Positions 54,396 through 63,997 of a DNA stretch of 64,000 bases are shown piece by piece (position 1 is the first letter of the stretch; every line of letters begins with the position of its first letter). The stretch covers positions 19,926 to 83,925 of the forward strand of contig DATAUK010000015.1 of NCBI GenBank assembly GCA_036268295.1, in the 5' to 3' direction. A program made the translations under genes and the position numbers. The notes beneath the pieces were generated by a model. The model ran no database searches. It saw nothing but the letters and a program-made list of their open reading frames with translations, and was not told where the DNA came from. Source of the DNA: DATAUK01 sp036268295. Its GTDB lineage: Bacteria > Actinomycetota > Actinomycetes > JAFAQI01.

Positions 54396-54626
54396 ATGGG
54401 TATTGGCGTAGGACTCTTCCTGATCGCGATCGGCGCGATCCTGACGTTCGCCGTGCATGTCTCCACGACCGGCTTCAATGTGAACACGATCGGCATCATC
54501 CTGATGGCCGTCGGTGCGGCCGGGGTGCTGCTCGACCTGGTGATCTTTGCGCCGAGACGGCGCGTTGTGACGACCGCTCCCACCGCCCAGCGCACCGTGG
54601 TCGAAGAGCGCCAGAACGTTCTCTAG
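54396..54626 (+). CDS. Small membrane protein (DUF6458-like)
   Basis: The 76-residue protein has two membrane helices (MGIGVGLFLIAIGAILTFAV and IGIILMAVGAAGVLLDLVIF) and a basic then polar tail (APRRRVVTTAP). The layout matches the DUF6458 family of small actinobacterial membrane proteins, whose role is not known. ATG 54396 is preceded by GGAGG at a good distance. A strong hairpin follows the stop. Confidence 0.8.
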   Translation: MGIGVGLFLIAIGAILTFAVHVSTTGFNVNTIGIILMAVGAAGVLLDLVIFAPRRRVVTTAPTAQRTVVEERQNVL

Positions 54627-54635
54627 ACCCGCCGA

Positions 54636-54675
54636 TGGCGGGATCAGTGTCCTCCGACGGACACCGGTCCCGCCA
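54636..54675. terminator. Bidirectional-type terminator hairpin
   Basis: TGGCGGGA (54636-54643) pairs with TCCCGCCA (54668-54675), and inside it GTGTCC pairs with GGACAC. It lies between the DUF6458 gene and the convergent dhaK stop, so it can end both transcripts. Confidence 0.78.
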
Positions 54676-54695
54676 TATCGGTTGACTGGCTAGAA

Positions 54696-55691
54696 CTAGA
54701 ACGTGCGAACGGCGATCTCTGCCGGCGCCGCCAGCAGTGAGGTCAGTTCGTCGTCGAGCTTCACGAGCGTGACCGAGCAGCCGGCCATCTCCAGCGAGGT
54801 GCAGTACTCCCCGACGTAGTTGCGCTTCACGTTGATCCCGCGCGAGGTGAGTTGCTCGTGGGCGCGCGCGTAGAGGATGTAGAGCTCACTGATCGGTGTA
54901 CCGCCGAGGCCGTTGATCATCAGCGCGACGTCGTCGCCCTTGGCGTAGGGCAGGTCGCTCGCGACCGCCTCGACCAGCTCATCAACGATCTCGTTGGCGC
55001 TGGCCAGTTTCTCGCGGCGACGACCCGGCTCCCCGTGGATGCCGACGCCCATCTCCATCTCGTCGTCGCCGAGCTCGAACAATGGCGAGCCCTTAGCCGG
55101 CGGCGTACACGAAGTCAGCGCCATCCCCATCGTCCGGGTCACCGAGTTGACCCGCTCGCCGAGGGTGACCAGGTCGTCGAGCTCCGCGCCCTTTTCCGAC
55201 GCGGCACCGATCGCCTTGATCACGAAGAAGTTGCCGGCCACGCCGCGCCGACCCACCGTCCAGGTGGAGTCCTTGACGGCCACGTCGTCGTCGACCAGCA
55301 CGGTCTTGATGTTGACGCCCTCGGCCTCAGCCATCTCGCGGCCCATGTCGAAGGCCATCCGGTCACCGGTGTAGTTGTTGATGATGTGCAGCACGCCCTT
55401 GGCGGAGTTGAGCAGCTTCGAGGTCTCGAGTACGTAGTCCATCGGGGGAGCGGCGAAGACATCGCCCGGGCACGCGGCGTCGAGCATTCCCTTGCCGACG
55501 ATCATCACGTGCGCCGGCTCGTGGCCCGAGCCGGAACCTTGGATCACCGACACCTTGTTGTCGGACGGCGCATCCGTCCGCATGATCAGGTTGTATTCCG
55601 GCACGTACTTCAACGTGTCGGGGTTGGCCAGCGCGATGCCCTGCAGCATCTCTGGCACAAACCGCTGCGGGTCGTTGACGAACTTCTTCAT
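54696..55691 (-). CDS. dhaK: Dihydroxyacetone kinase substrate-binding subunit DhaK
   Basis: The 331-residue protein binds dihydroxyacetone covalently through a His. It shows MKKFVNDPQRFVPEMLQGIALANPD, VSVIQGSGSGHEPAHVMIVGKGMLDAACPGDVFAAP, HIINNYTGDRMAFDMGREMAEAEG and MEMGVGIHGEPGRRREK, where GIHGEPG holds the substrate His. It works with DhaL, encoded 59 bp upstream. Some DhaK relatives instead use erythrulose or similar C4 ketoses. The start follows AAAGGC. No dhaM is found in the window. Confidence 0.92.
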   Translation of the reverse strand: MKKFVNDPQRFVPEMLQGIALANPDTLKYVPEYNLIMRTDAPSDNKVSVIQGSGSGHEPAHVMIVGKGMLDAACPGDVFAAPPMDYVLETSKLLNSAKGVLHIINNYTGDRMAFDMGREMAEAEGVNIKTVLVDDDVAVKDSTWTVGRRGVAGNFFVIKAIGAASEKGAELDDLVTLGERVNSVTRTMGMALTSCTPPAKGSPLFELGDDEMEMGVGIHGEPGRRREKLASANEIVDELVEAVASDLPYAKGDDVALMINGLGGTPISELYILYARAHEQLTSRGINVKRNYVGEYCTSLEMAGCSVTLVKLDDELTSLLAAPAEIAVRTF

Positions 55692-55750
55692 GCCGAAGCC
55701 TTTCGGTCGTCGGATGCGACGTCGGACAGGTCATCCGGCGCCGGTTTCTG

Positions 55751-56401
55751 TCATGCGCCGGACGACTCATCCGGCCACTGTTCGGCTATCGCCTCGAAAA
55801 GCACCGCGACCGCCACTGCCCCTGCATCGAGCGAGCCGATGCTGCGCTCGCCGGTATAGGCCGCACGCCCCCGCTTGGCGATCATCGGGCGGGTTGCCTC
55901 TGCCGCGGTCCGAGCCGTGATCGCCGCCGCGCGCAGGACCACTTCCGCCGGCTCGCCGCCGGCCGCGTGTTCTTCGATGGTGTCGACCGCGGGCACCAGC
56001 GCGTCGAGCAGTGTCTTCTCGCCCAGGGCGGCGCCGCCGCGCGCCATGATGCCCTCGACGGCGGCGCGCAGCATCGCGACGATCTGCGCCGAGTCGATCT
56101 CGCCCGCACCGACTGCGCCGGCTGCGGCACGCAGGAAGCCGGTGCCCCAGATCGGACCGGAGGTGCCACCGACCCGGCTGGTGATCACGACGGCGACCTT
56201 GCGCAGGAACGTCGCGATGTCGGCGCGGTCGAAGCCGTCCCAGTCCGAGATGACGAGCTCGAAGCCGCGAGCCATCGAGTAGCCGAAGTCGCCGTCGCCG
56301 ACGACCGAGTCGAGCTCCCCGAAGTACGTCTCGTTCGCGACGACCGTCTCGGCCATGATCCGGACAACTCGCTCGACATCGGCGAGGGTTGCGGACGCCA
56401 T
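55751..56401 (-). CDS. dhaL: Dihydroxyacetone kinase nucleotide subunit DhaL
   Basis: This 216-residue helical-barrel protein has VVANETYFGELDSVVGDGDFGYSMARGFEL, whose D-x-D-x-D-type Asp set binds Mg-ADP, then VGGTSGPIWGTGFLRAAAG and GEKTLLDALVPAVDTIEEHA and GSLDAGAVAVAVLFEAIAEQW. The common GDGDHG is GDGDFG here. In PTS-linked systems DhaL's bound ADP is rephosphorylated by DhaM, while ATP-dependent relatives exchange nucleotide. The ATG directly follows the HAD stop, so translation is coupled. Confidence 0.9.
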   Translation of the reverse strand: MASATLADVERVVRIMAETVVANETYFGELDSVVGDGDFGYSMARGFELVISDWDGFDRADIATFLRKVAVVITSRVGGTSGPIWGTGFLRAAAGAVGAGEIDSAQIVAMLRAAVEGIMARGGAALGEKTLLDALVPAVDTIEEHAAGGEPAEVVLRAAAITARTAAEATRPMIAKRGRAAYTGERSIGSLDAGAVAVAVLFEAIAEQWPDESSGA

Positions 56402-57184
56402 CTAACACTCCCTTCGTTGGGTGAGTTCGGTGAGGTTCTCGGCGGTGATCCAGTCGCCGACGTCGAGGCTCGAGTTGTTGGCGAGCACGTCGGTCCTCTC
56501 ACCGTCGGGATCACCGAGGCTCGTGACGACGAGAGCGGCCGCCCGGAAGTCCTCGTTCTTGGTGTAGCCGTTGACGGTCACCAGGCAGCCGATGCCGGCG
56601 GCGTCCGCGGCCTTCAGTCCGTTGCCCGAGTCCTCGATCACCAGCAGTTCGGCCGCCGGCAGTCCGAGCGTCAGTCTGGCCAGTAGGTAGATGTCGGGCG
56701 CTGGCTTCTTGTGCGGCACGACGTCACCGGCGAGGACCAGGAAGCTCTTCGCGGTCTGCTCGCCGACGACATGGTCGAGCACCGCGCGCACCGATGGCTC
56801 GGCCGAGGTCGAAGCCACCGCCAGCGCCCAGCCGGCTGCGTGAGCTTCCGCCACGAGCCGTCGTACGCCGGCTCGTCCCGGCATTGATCCGGAGGCGACC
56901 AGCTCGGTGTAGATCTCGGTCTTTCGCTTGTGCCAGGCCGCCAGCAGGTCGCGCTGCTCGTCAGGGTCGGTGGGCAGGCCGGCGGCGGAGACGAACTCCG
57001 GCGTGAGCAACGTCGCCATCCGCTCCTTGCCACCGCCGATCACGAGCTTCTCGCCGTACTCCGACTCGCTCCACTGCACCGGCAGCCCGAACTCGGTGAA
57101 CATCTGGTTGAACGCCGGCAGATGCCCGAACCGCTCGGTGTCGGCGAGCACACCGTCACAGTCGAAGATCAGGCCCTGCGCCAT
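56402..57184 (-). CDS. HAD-superfamily phosphatase (CbbY/GPP-like)
   Basis: The 260-residue protein has HAD motif I FDCDGVLADTE, motif II in AVASTSAE, motif III HKKPAPDIY and motif IV IEDSGNGLKAADAAG, with a helical C1 cap between residues 15 and 100. It should dephosphorylate or isomerise a sugar phosphate in the cytoplasm. The C-terminal ~20 residues extend beyond the usual fold. It is translationally packed between the aldolase (6-bp gap) and dhaL (no gap), so its substrate is likely a product of the same pathway. Confidence 0.87.
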   Translation of the reverse strand: MAQGLIFDCDGVLADTERFGHLPAFNQMFTEFGLPVQWSESEYGEKLVIGGGKERMATLLTPEFVSAAGLPTDPDEQRDLLAAWHKRKTEIYTELVASGSMPGRAGVRRLVAEAHAAGWALAVASTSAEPSVRAVLDHVVGEQTAKSFLVLAGDVVPHKKPAPDIYLLARLTLGLPAAELLVIEDSGNGLKAADAAGIGCLVTVNGYTKNEDFRAAALVVTSLGDPDGERTDVLANNSSLDVGDWITAENLTELTQRREC

Positions 57185-57190
57185 ATCGGC

Positions 57191-58051
57191 TCACCAGGCC
57201 TTTCCGGCACTGCCGAACTGCCGGATATAGCCGGCCGCCAGCGCAACGGTCGTCGAGCGGACGTCGCGGAACAGCGACGGCGGATCCCACTTGTCGTTCG
57301 CCTCGGCCGTCCTGAGGAACTCGAGGTTGGCCTTCATGAAGGTGACCTTGAGGCCGGTGGAGATGTTGACCTTCGCGCAGCCGCGCGAGATCAGGTCGGC
57401 GAACTGCTCGTGGCTCATCCCGGTGCCGCCGTGCAACGCGATCGGCACCCCGGTCGCCTCGACCAGCTCGCTGACCCGCGCGGTGTCCAGCGTCGGGGAC
57501 TTGGCGTAGACGCCGTGGGCATTGCCGATCGACGGCGCGAAGACGTCGACGCCGGTCCGCTCGATGAAGTCGATCGCCACCGGCAGCGACTGGCGCTTGG
57601 CTTCGGTGTCGGACCCGATGCCGTCCTCGACGCCGGTGATCGCCTCGATCTCGCCCTCGACGTGAGCACCGACCTCACGTGCCTCGGCGACGACCTCGAC
57701 GGTCTGCCGGAGGTTCTCCTCGACGCTCAGCGTTGAGGCATCGAACAGGACGGAGTTCCACCCTCTGCGAAGGCAGTCGTTGATCACGTCGCGGTCGGGG
57801 CAGTGGTCGAGATGCAGCGTGACCGGCACCTCGATCCCCGCCGTCATCGTGGTCCACATGCCGAACAGCACGTCTAGCCCGATTGAGCGCACCGTCTTGA
57901 CCGAGGTCTGCACGATCAGCGGCGAGCGCTCTTCGACTGCCGCGGCCAGCACTGCCTCGAGCGTGAGGTCGTTGAAGACGTTGATAGCGGCGACGCCGTA
58001 CCGTTCGGACAGCGCGCGGCCGACGATCTCCTTCAGTGACACGACGGGCAT
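57191..58051 (-). CDS. Class II ketose-bisphosphate aldolase family protein
   Basis: The 286-residue protein has the class II FBA/GatY fold: MPVVSLKEIVGRALSERYGVAAINVFNDLTLEAVLAAA, VTLHLDHCPDRD (metal His, catalytic Asp), HVEGEIEAITGVEDG, PSIGNAHGVYAKSPTLD, IALHGGTGMSHEQF and KVNISTGLKVTFM (phosphate loop). Zn ligands are all present. It condenses DHAP with an aldehyde or cleaves a ketose bisphosphate. ATG 58051 follows AAGGAG. As first gene of the operon with dhaK/dhaL, it would use the DHAP that the kinase makes, or an analog. Confidence 0.88.
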   Translation of the reverse strand: MPVVSLKEIVGRALSERYGVAAINVFNDLTLEAVLAAAVEERSPLIVQTSVKTVRSIGLDVLFGMWTTMTAGIEVPVTLHLDHCPDRDVINDCLRRGWNSVLFDASTLSVEENLRQTVEVVAEAREVGAHVEGEIEAITGVEDGIGSDTEAKRQSLPVAIDFIERTGVDVFAPSIGNAHGVYAKSPTLDTARVSELVEATGVPIALHGGTGMSHEQFADLISRGCAKVNISTGLKVTFMKANLEFLRTAEANDKWDPPSLFRDVRSTTVALAAGYIRQFGSAGKAW

Positions 58052-58132
58052 CAGCCGGCTCCTTCATTAGGCCCTAGCCCGAACGTATGCGCGCAAGGCA
58101 ACCAGCAGCATCGGTGGAACCACCCGCCGGAA

Positions 58133-58150
58133 GGTAGGGATTTCCCTACC
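58133..58150. promoter_or_regulatory. Perfect 18-bp palindrome upstream of the aldolase-DHA kinase operon
   Basis: GGTAGGGATTTCCCTACC has 8-bp perfect arms and a 2-bp centre. It lies 82 bases upstream of the aldolase start and 11 bases after the stop of the LuxR-type regulator. It is too short-looped and lacks a U-tract for a typical terminator, so an operator for the neighbouring NarL/LuxR-type protein is the better reading. Confidence 0.6.
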
Positions 58151-58161
58151 CTCTCCGGTCG

Positions 58162-59979
58162 CTAGCGGCGGCGGGCGAGCGCGACCAGCTCGGTGCGGTT
58201 GTGTACGCCGGACTTGCGCAGCAGCGAGCTGACGTGCTTCTCGACGGTCTTGACGGAGATCATCAGCTCGGCGGCGATGAGCTTGTCGGGCAGTCCGGTG
58301 TCGATCAGCGCCCGCACCTCCCGTTCGCGGTTCGTCAGCGCCACCGGGAAGTCATCGGACAGGCCGCGGTGCAACCGCTGCAGCGCAATGCCCGACAGGA
58401 CCGCCTGTCCTCGGCCGGCCGCCACGACCGCCTGGGCCAGCGCCGGACCGTCGACCCCGTTGTCGAGGCAGCCATGTGCACCAGCGCGCACCGCGGCGAC
58501 GACCAGTTCCTCATCGCCCGGCGCCGACAGGCACAGAACGGCGGAGTTGCCGCTGTTGCTCAGCAGCCGGCTCAAGGCGTCGACGTCCGACTCGCTCCCG
58601 TCGCCGAGTCGAAGGCTCGCGACGACGACGGCTGCGCCGACCGCGTCAAGCAGCTTGATCGCCTGATCGACGCCGGCAGCCTCGCCGGCGACCTCGAGGT
58701 TGACACTCGCCTGGGTGAGCAGTCGCGCCACCCCGGCTCGCAGGACCGGCTGCGGGTCGACGACCAGGACCCGAAGTCCCCGGCTCTCGGCCGCTGCTGA
58801 CCGGGCGTAGGGGAACCGCACTCGCAGGCTGGTGCCCCACGCCGGCATCGAGTCGAGCTCGACCCGGCCGCCGACGGCGTGGGCGCGATCCGCCATCCGT
58901 CGCAGTCCCGAGCCGGCGTCGACGGGAAGGCTGTGCGGGTCGAAGCCGCAGCCGTCGTCCTGGACCAGTAGCGCCACCCCGAGCGACTCGTAGGCGACGC
59001 CGATCCGCACGGTTCGCGCCTCGGCGTGCTGGACGATGTTGGTCAGCGCCTCCTGGGCGATGCGCAGGATCTCGTGCGACAGCGCGGGGTCCAGCGGCGC
59101 GGCATCGCCGGCGGTCACCAGCCTCACGTCGAGGCGCCCGGCGCGGCGAGCCCAGTCGGCCTCGGCGTCGAGCGCGGCCTCGAGGCTGCGACCGTCCAGC
59201 GCCGAGCCGAGCAACCCGAGCATCGTCCGCCGGGTCTCGACGAGTGCTTCTCGTGCCTCGCTGCTGGCGTCGCGAACCAGCGGCTCGGCGTCGCGGAACT
59301 CGTCGGTCTTCATCACCTGCTCAGCCATGTCGAGGTGCCCGAGGACGCCGACCAGTCCTTGGTTGAGGGTGTCGTACACCTCTCGCAGCAGCCGCTCTCG
59401 CTCGGCCGCGGTGGCCTGCGCCCGGGTGCGCTCTTCGGCGACGTCGTGCAGCCGGGCGTTGGTGAGCGCGACCGCCGCGTGCTTGGCGAACAGCTTCAGC
59501 AGTTCGGCGTCCGCCGACCCGAAGACCCGGTGCTCGTCGCGGCTGAAGACCACACAGACGCCGATGATCTGGCCGCCCCACTCCAGGGGTACGCCGATCA
59601 CGCCACGCAGCGTGGCGCGATCCTCGGAGTTGACGTGGCCGCCGCGGACGTCCTCATATCGCGCGAACCACAGTGGGCCGCGCTGTGCGACGACAGCGCC
59701 GGTCATGCCCTCGCTGAGCGGGAAGACCTGGCCGGACTGGCAGCGGATGCCGATGTCGGCTTCCTTGCGGTAGGTGCCGGCGACTTCGTCGACGCTGCAG
59801 ACCGACCCCGCATCGCACTGCAGCAACTCGGTGCAGCGGAGCAGGATCCGTTCGAGCAGCGGCTGAAGAGAGAACTCACCGGCCAAGTCCTCCGCGACGG
59901 CGGTGACGGCGTGCGCCGTGGCCCAGGCAGAGTCGGGACCGTCCTGCGCGCTCGACAACGTCGACGCAACACCGGTCAT
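58162..59979 (-). CDS. Fused GAF-histidine kinase-receiver-LuxR regulator with degenerate phospho-sites
   Basis: This 605-residue cytoplasmic protein joins parts usually split in two. GAF spans about 35-180. A HisKA_3-like helix pair follows (AERERLLREVYDTLNQGLVGVLGHLDMAEQ), then an HATPase domain (EALTNIVQHAE, DDGCGF, GSGLRRMADRA), a receiver at about 400-520 and a LuxR HTH at the end (LTNREREVRALIDTGLPDKLIAAELMISVKTVEKHVSSLL). The kinase His is Tyr (Y202), the receiver Asp is Ser (S455), and the acid-pocket and Lys positions are also changed. It therefore probably works as a ligand-driven one-component regulator. ATG 59979 follows GGAGG; ATG 60009 is unsupported. It precedes the aldolase-DHA kinase operon. 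Confidence 0.85.
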   Translation of the reverse strand: MTGVASTLSSAQDGPDSAWATAHAVTAVAEDLAGEFSLQPLLERILLRCTELLQCDAGSVCSVDEVAGTYRKEADIGIRCQSGQVFPLSEGMTGAVVAQRGPLWFARYEDVRGGHVNSEDRATLRGVIGVPLEWGGQIIGVCVVFSRDEHRVFGSADAELLKLFAKHAAVALTNARLHDVAEERTRAQATAAERERLLREVYDTLNQGLVGVLGHLDMAEQVMKTDEFRDAEPLVRDASSEAREALVETRRTMLGLLGSALDGRSLEAALDAEADWARRAGRLDVRLVTAGDAAPLDPALSHEILRIAQEALTNIVQHAEARTVRIGVAYESLGVALLVQDDGCGFDPHSLPVDAGSGLRRMADRAHAVGGRVELDSMPAWGTSLRVRFPYARSAAAESRGLRVLVVDPQPVLRAGVARLLTQASVNLEVAGEAAGVDQAIKLLDAVGAAVVVASLRLGDGSESDVDALSRLLSNSGNSAVLCLSAPGDEELVVAAVRAGAHGCLDNGVDGPALAQAVVAAGRGQAVLSGIALQRLHRGLSDDFPVALTNREREVRALIDTGLPDKLIAAELMISVKTVEKHVSSLLRKSGVHNRTELVALARRR

Positions 59980-60104
59980 CGGCCCTCCTTCGAGTGGCGC
60001 AGCCATCATCGGCCTAGATCGTGAGCAGACCGCGAGGGTTTCGCGATGTCAAGCCTGGCGATTCGCTGACCCGGCGGCGTGCCGCCTCGTCGCGCCGCGA
60101 TCGA

Positions 60105-60151
60105 ACCGGTCAGGAATCGAGAAGTAACAGCCAGCAGGTCTCGCTTAGCGT
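60105..60151 (+). promoter_or_regulatory. Operator-promoter 1 of the glyoxalase/UvrA2 cluster
   Basis: ACCGGTCAGGAATCGAGAAG (60105-60124) is followed after 21 bases by TAGCGT (60146-60151), a candidate -10 box. The same 20-mer and the same TAGCGT, 20 bases apart, recur at 63469-63514. The ATG of the first VOC gene lies 31 bases after the box with a ribosome site (AGGAG). Confidence 0.65.
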
Positions 60152-60182
60152 TGACCGCAGTCCAACAACTCGAGGAGTGAGC

Positions 60183-60536
60183 ATGACAACGTCTTCCACC
60201 CAGGGAATCAAGAACGTGCTGCACCCGGTGTCTGATCTGGCGGCTGCCAAGGCGGTGTACGCCGCGTTGCTCGGTGTCGAGCCGATGGCCGACGCGCCGT
60301 ACTACGTAGGCTTCGAGGCGGCCGGTCAGCAGATCGGATTGGTGCCGGCAGGAGGTCCGCAAACGATGACCTCGCCAGTGGCCTACTGGGACGTCGCCGA
60401 CATCGAGGCGAAGCTGGCCGAGGTCACTGCCGCAGGCGCCACCGTCAAGGACGCTCCTCGCGATGTCGGCGGCGGCCGGATCGTGGCGACGTTCACCGAC
60501 CTGGACGGCAACGTCCTGGGCCTGACCCAAAACTAG
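60183..60536 (+). CDS. VOC (glyoxalase-fold) protein 1
   Basis: The 117-residue protein is a single VOC module: IKNVLHPVSDLAAAKAVYAALLGVEPMADAPYYVGFEAAGQQIGLVP, then VAYWDVADIEAKLAEVTAAGATVKDAPRDVGGGRIVATFTDLDGNVLGL. Possible ligands are the His near residue 14 and a late Asp or Gly-Asn position; the usual metal Glu is not obvious, so binding or an atypical activity is possible. Family members include glyoxalase I, fosfomycin- and bleomycin-resistance proteins. ATG 60183 follows AGGAG. The UvrA2-like gene begins 35 bp after its stop. Confidence 0.83.
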   Translation: MTTSSTQGIKNVLHPVSDLAAAKAVYAALLGVEPMADAPYYVGFEAAGQQIGLVPAGGPQTMTSPVAYWDVADIEAKLAEVTAAGATVKDAPRDVGGGRIVATFTDLDGNVLGLTQN

Positions 60537-60571
60537 GTGGGCTCGGTCCGACCGCGAAGCAGGACGGGGAC

Positions 60572-62959
<2,388 letters not shown>

Positions 62960-63067
62960 GCTGCGATGTGTCTCGACCAGCCCCGGCCGATACTGCACCG
63001 GATTCGTCCGGATGACTCGCAGTTGCTTTTTGCGCCGCGGCCGGTGGCGCGTGGGAGGATCGGAGCC

Positions 63068-63511
63068 GTGAGCCACGGTCCTGCCGATCCGCAGCGGCTG
63101 CGCGACCTGGCGCGGCTGCGCAGAGTGCGCGACCGGATCGACCGGGAGTATGCCAAGCCGCTGGATGTCGAGGCGCTGGCTCGCGGCGTCCACATGTCGG
63201 CCGGGCACCTGAGCCGGGAGTTCCGGGCGGCGTACGGCGAGTCGCCATACGGATATCTGATGACCCGGCGGATCGAGCGGGCGATGGCGCTGTTGCGGCG
63301 AGGCGATCTCAGCGTGACCGACGTGTGCTTCGAGGTCGGCTGCTCGTCGCTTGGCACGTTCAGCGCTCGCTTCACCGAGCTCGTCGGTGTGCCGCCCGGC
63401 GCCTATCGGCGCCAGCACGCGCCGGGCGCCGCCGAGATCCCGTCATGCGTGGCGAAGGTCGTGACCAGACCGGTCAGGAATCGAGAAGCGCGGGTCACCG
63501 AGCTCGCCTAG
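63068..63511 (+). CDS. AraC-family regulator (HTH-only)
   Basis: The 147-residue protein is almost only the AraC/XylS double HTH: RLRRVRDRIDREYAKPLDVEALARGVHMSAGHLSREFRAAYGESPYGYLMTRRIERAMALLRRGDLSVTDVCFEVGCSSLGTFSARFTELVGVPPGAYRR. No ligand domain is present. GTG 63068 follows GGGAGG. The last codons (VTRPVRNREA) contain the 20-bp motif that also lies before VOC 1, and the TAG stop forms the first half of the next gene's -10 box. It is the obvious candidate to bind that motif. Confidence 0.85.
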   Translation: MSHGPADPQRLRDLARLRRVRDRIDREYAKPLDVEALARGVHMSAGHLSREFRAAYGESPYGYLMTRRIERAMALLRRGDLSVTDVCFEVGCSSLGTFSARFTELVGVPPGAYRRQHAPGAAEIPSCVAKVVTRPVRNREARVTELA

Positions 63512-63514
63512 CGT
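63469..63514 (+). promoter_or_regulatory. Operator-promoter 2, inside the araC 3' end
   Basis: ACCGGTCAGGAATCGAGAAG (63469-63488) is followed after 20 bases by TAGCGT (63509-63514), seven bases before the ATG of VOC 2. The motif reaches the expected -35 position (63486-63491 at 17-bp spacing), as is usual for class II activators. Confidence 0.68.
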
Positions 63515-63521
63515 GAGCGGC

Positions 63522-63932
63522 ATGGACCTCACGATTCACCAGACCTTCCTGCCCCACGACGATTCCGATGCCGCGCTCGCCTTCTATCGCGACACGCTCG
63601 GCTTCGAGGTCCGCAACGACGTCGGGTACGCCGGGATGCGCTGGATCACCGTCGGGCCGCCCGACCAGCCCACGACGTCGATCGTGCTCGAGCCGCCGGC
63701 AACCGACCCCGGCCTCAACGACGGCGAGCGGCGCACCATCGTCGAGCTGATGGCCAAGGGCAGCTACGCCCGGCTGATTCTCGCGACCTCCGACCTCGAT
63801 GACACGTTCACCCGGCTGCAGGCCAGCGGTGCCGAGGTGATCCAGGAGCCAACCGATCAGCCATACGGCATCCGCGACTGCGCCTTCCGCGACCCCGCCG
63901 GCAACCACATCCGCATCAACCAACGCGCCTAA
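63522..63932 (+). CDS. VOC (glyoxalase-fold) protein 2
   Basis: The 136-residue protein has the fosfomycin/bleomycin-resistance-like VOC fold: MDLTIHQTFLPHDDSDAALAFYRDTLGFEVRNDVGYAGMRWITVGPPDQPTTSIVLEPP, then YARLILATSDLDDTFTRLQASGAEVIQEPTDQPYGIRDCAFRDPAGNHIRINQ. His 6 and the final G-N-H-I-R-I are typical metal and core positions. It is leaderless (TAGCGT seven bases before ATG), unlike VOC 1. It ends the cluster; 68 bases remain, which hold copy 2 of a dispersed repeat. Confidence 0.88.
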   Translation: MDLTIHQTFLPHDDSDAALAFYRDTLGFEVRNDVGYAGMRWITVGPPDQPTTSIVLEPPATDPGLNDGERRTIVELMAKGSYARLILATSDLDDTFTRLQASGAEVIQEPTDQPYGIRDCAFRDPAGNHIRINQRA

Positions 63933-63965
63933 CCAAGGGCCGGCGCCCGCTGCGCGGTCGCGCCC

Positions 63966-63997
63966 ACCCCCGGTTTGTGTCAGAACGTGCGGGCGCC
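63966..63997. repeat. Copy 2 of the dispersed intergenic element (reverse)
   Basis: On the minus strand this reads GGCGCC-N3-ACGTTCTGACACAA-N3-GGGGGTGGG, matching 22150-22187. It lies near the window edge after the VOC 2 gene; any longer element is cut off. Confidence 0.5.

Noticed and set aside
59980..60009. Upstream ATG at 60009 for the fused regulator
   Set aside because: The GGAGG that would guide initiation lies between 60009 and 59979 and fits only the later ATG.
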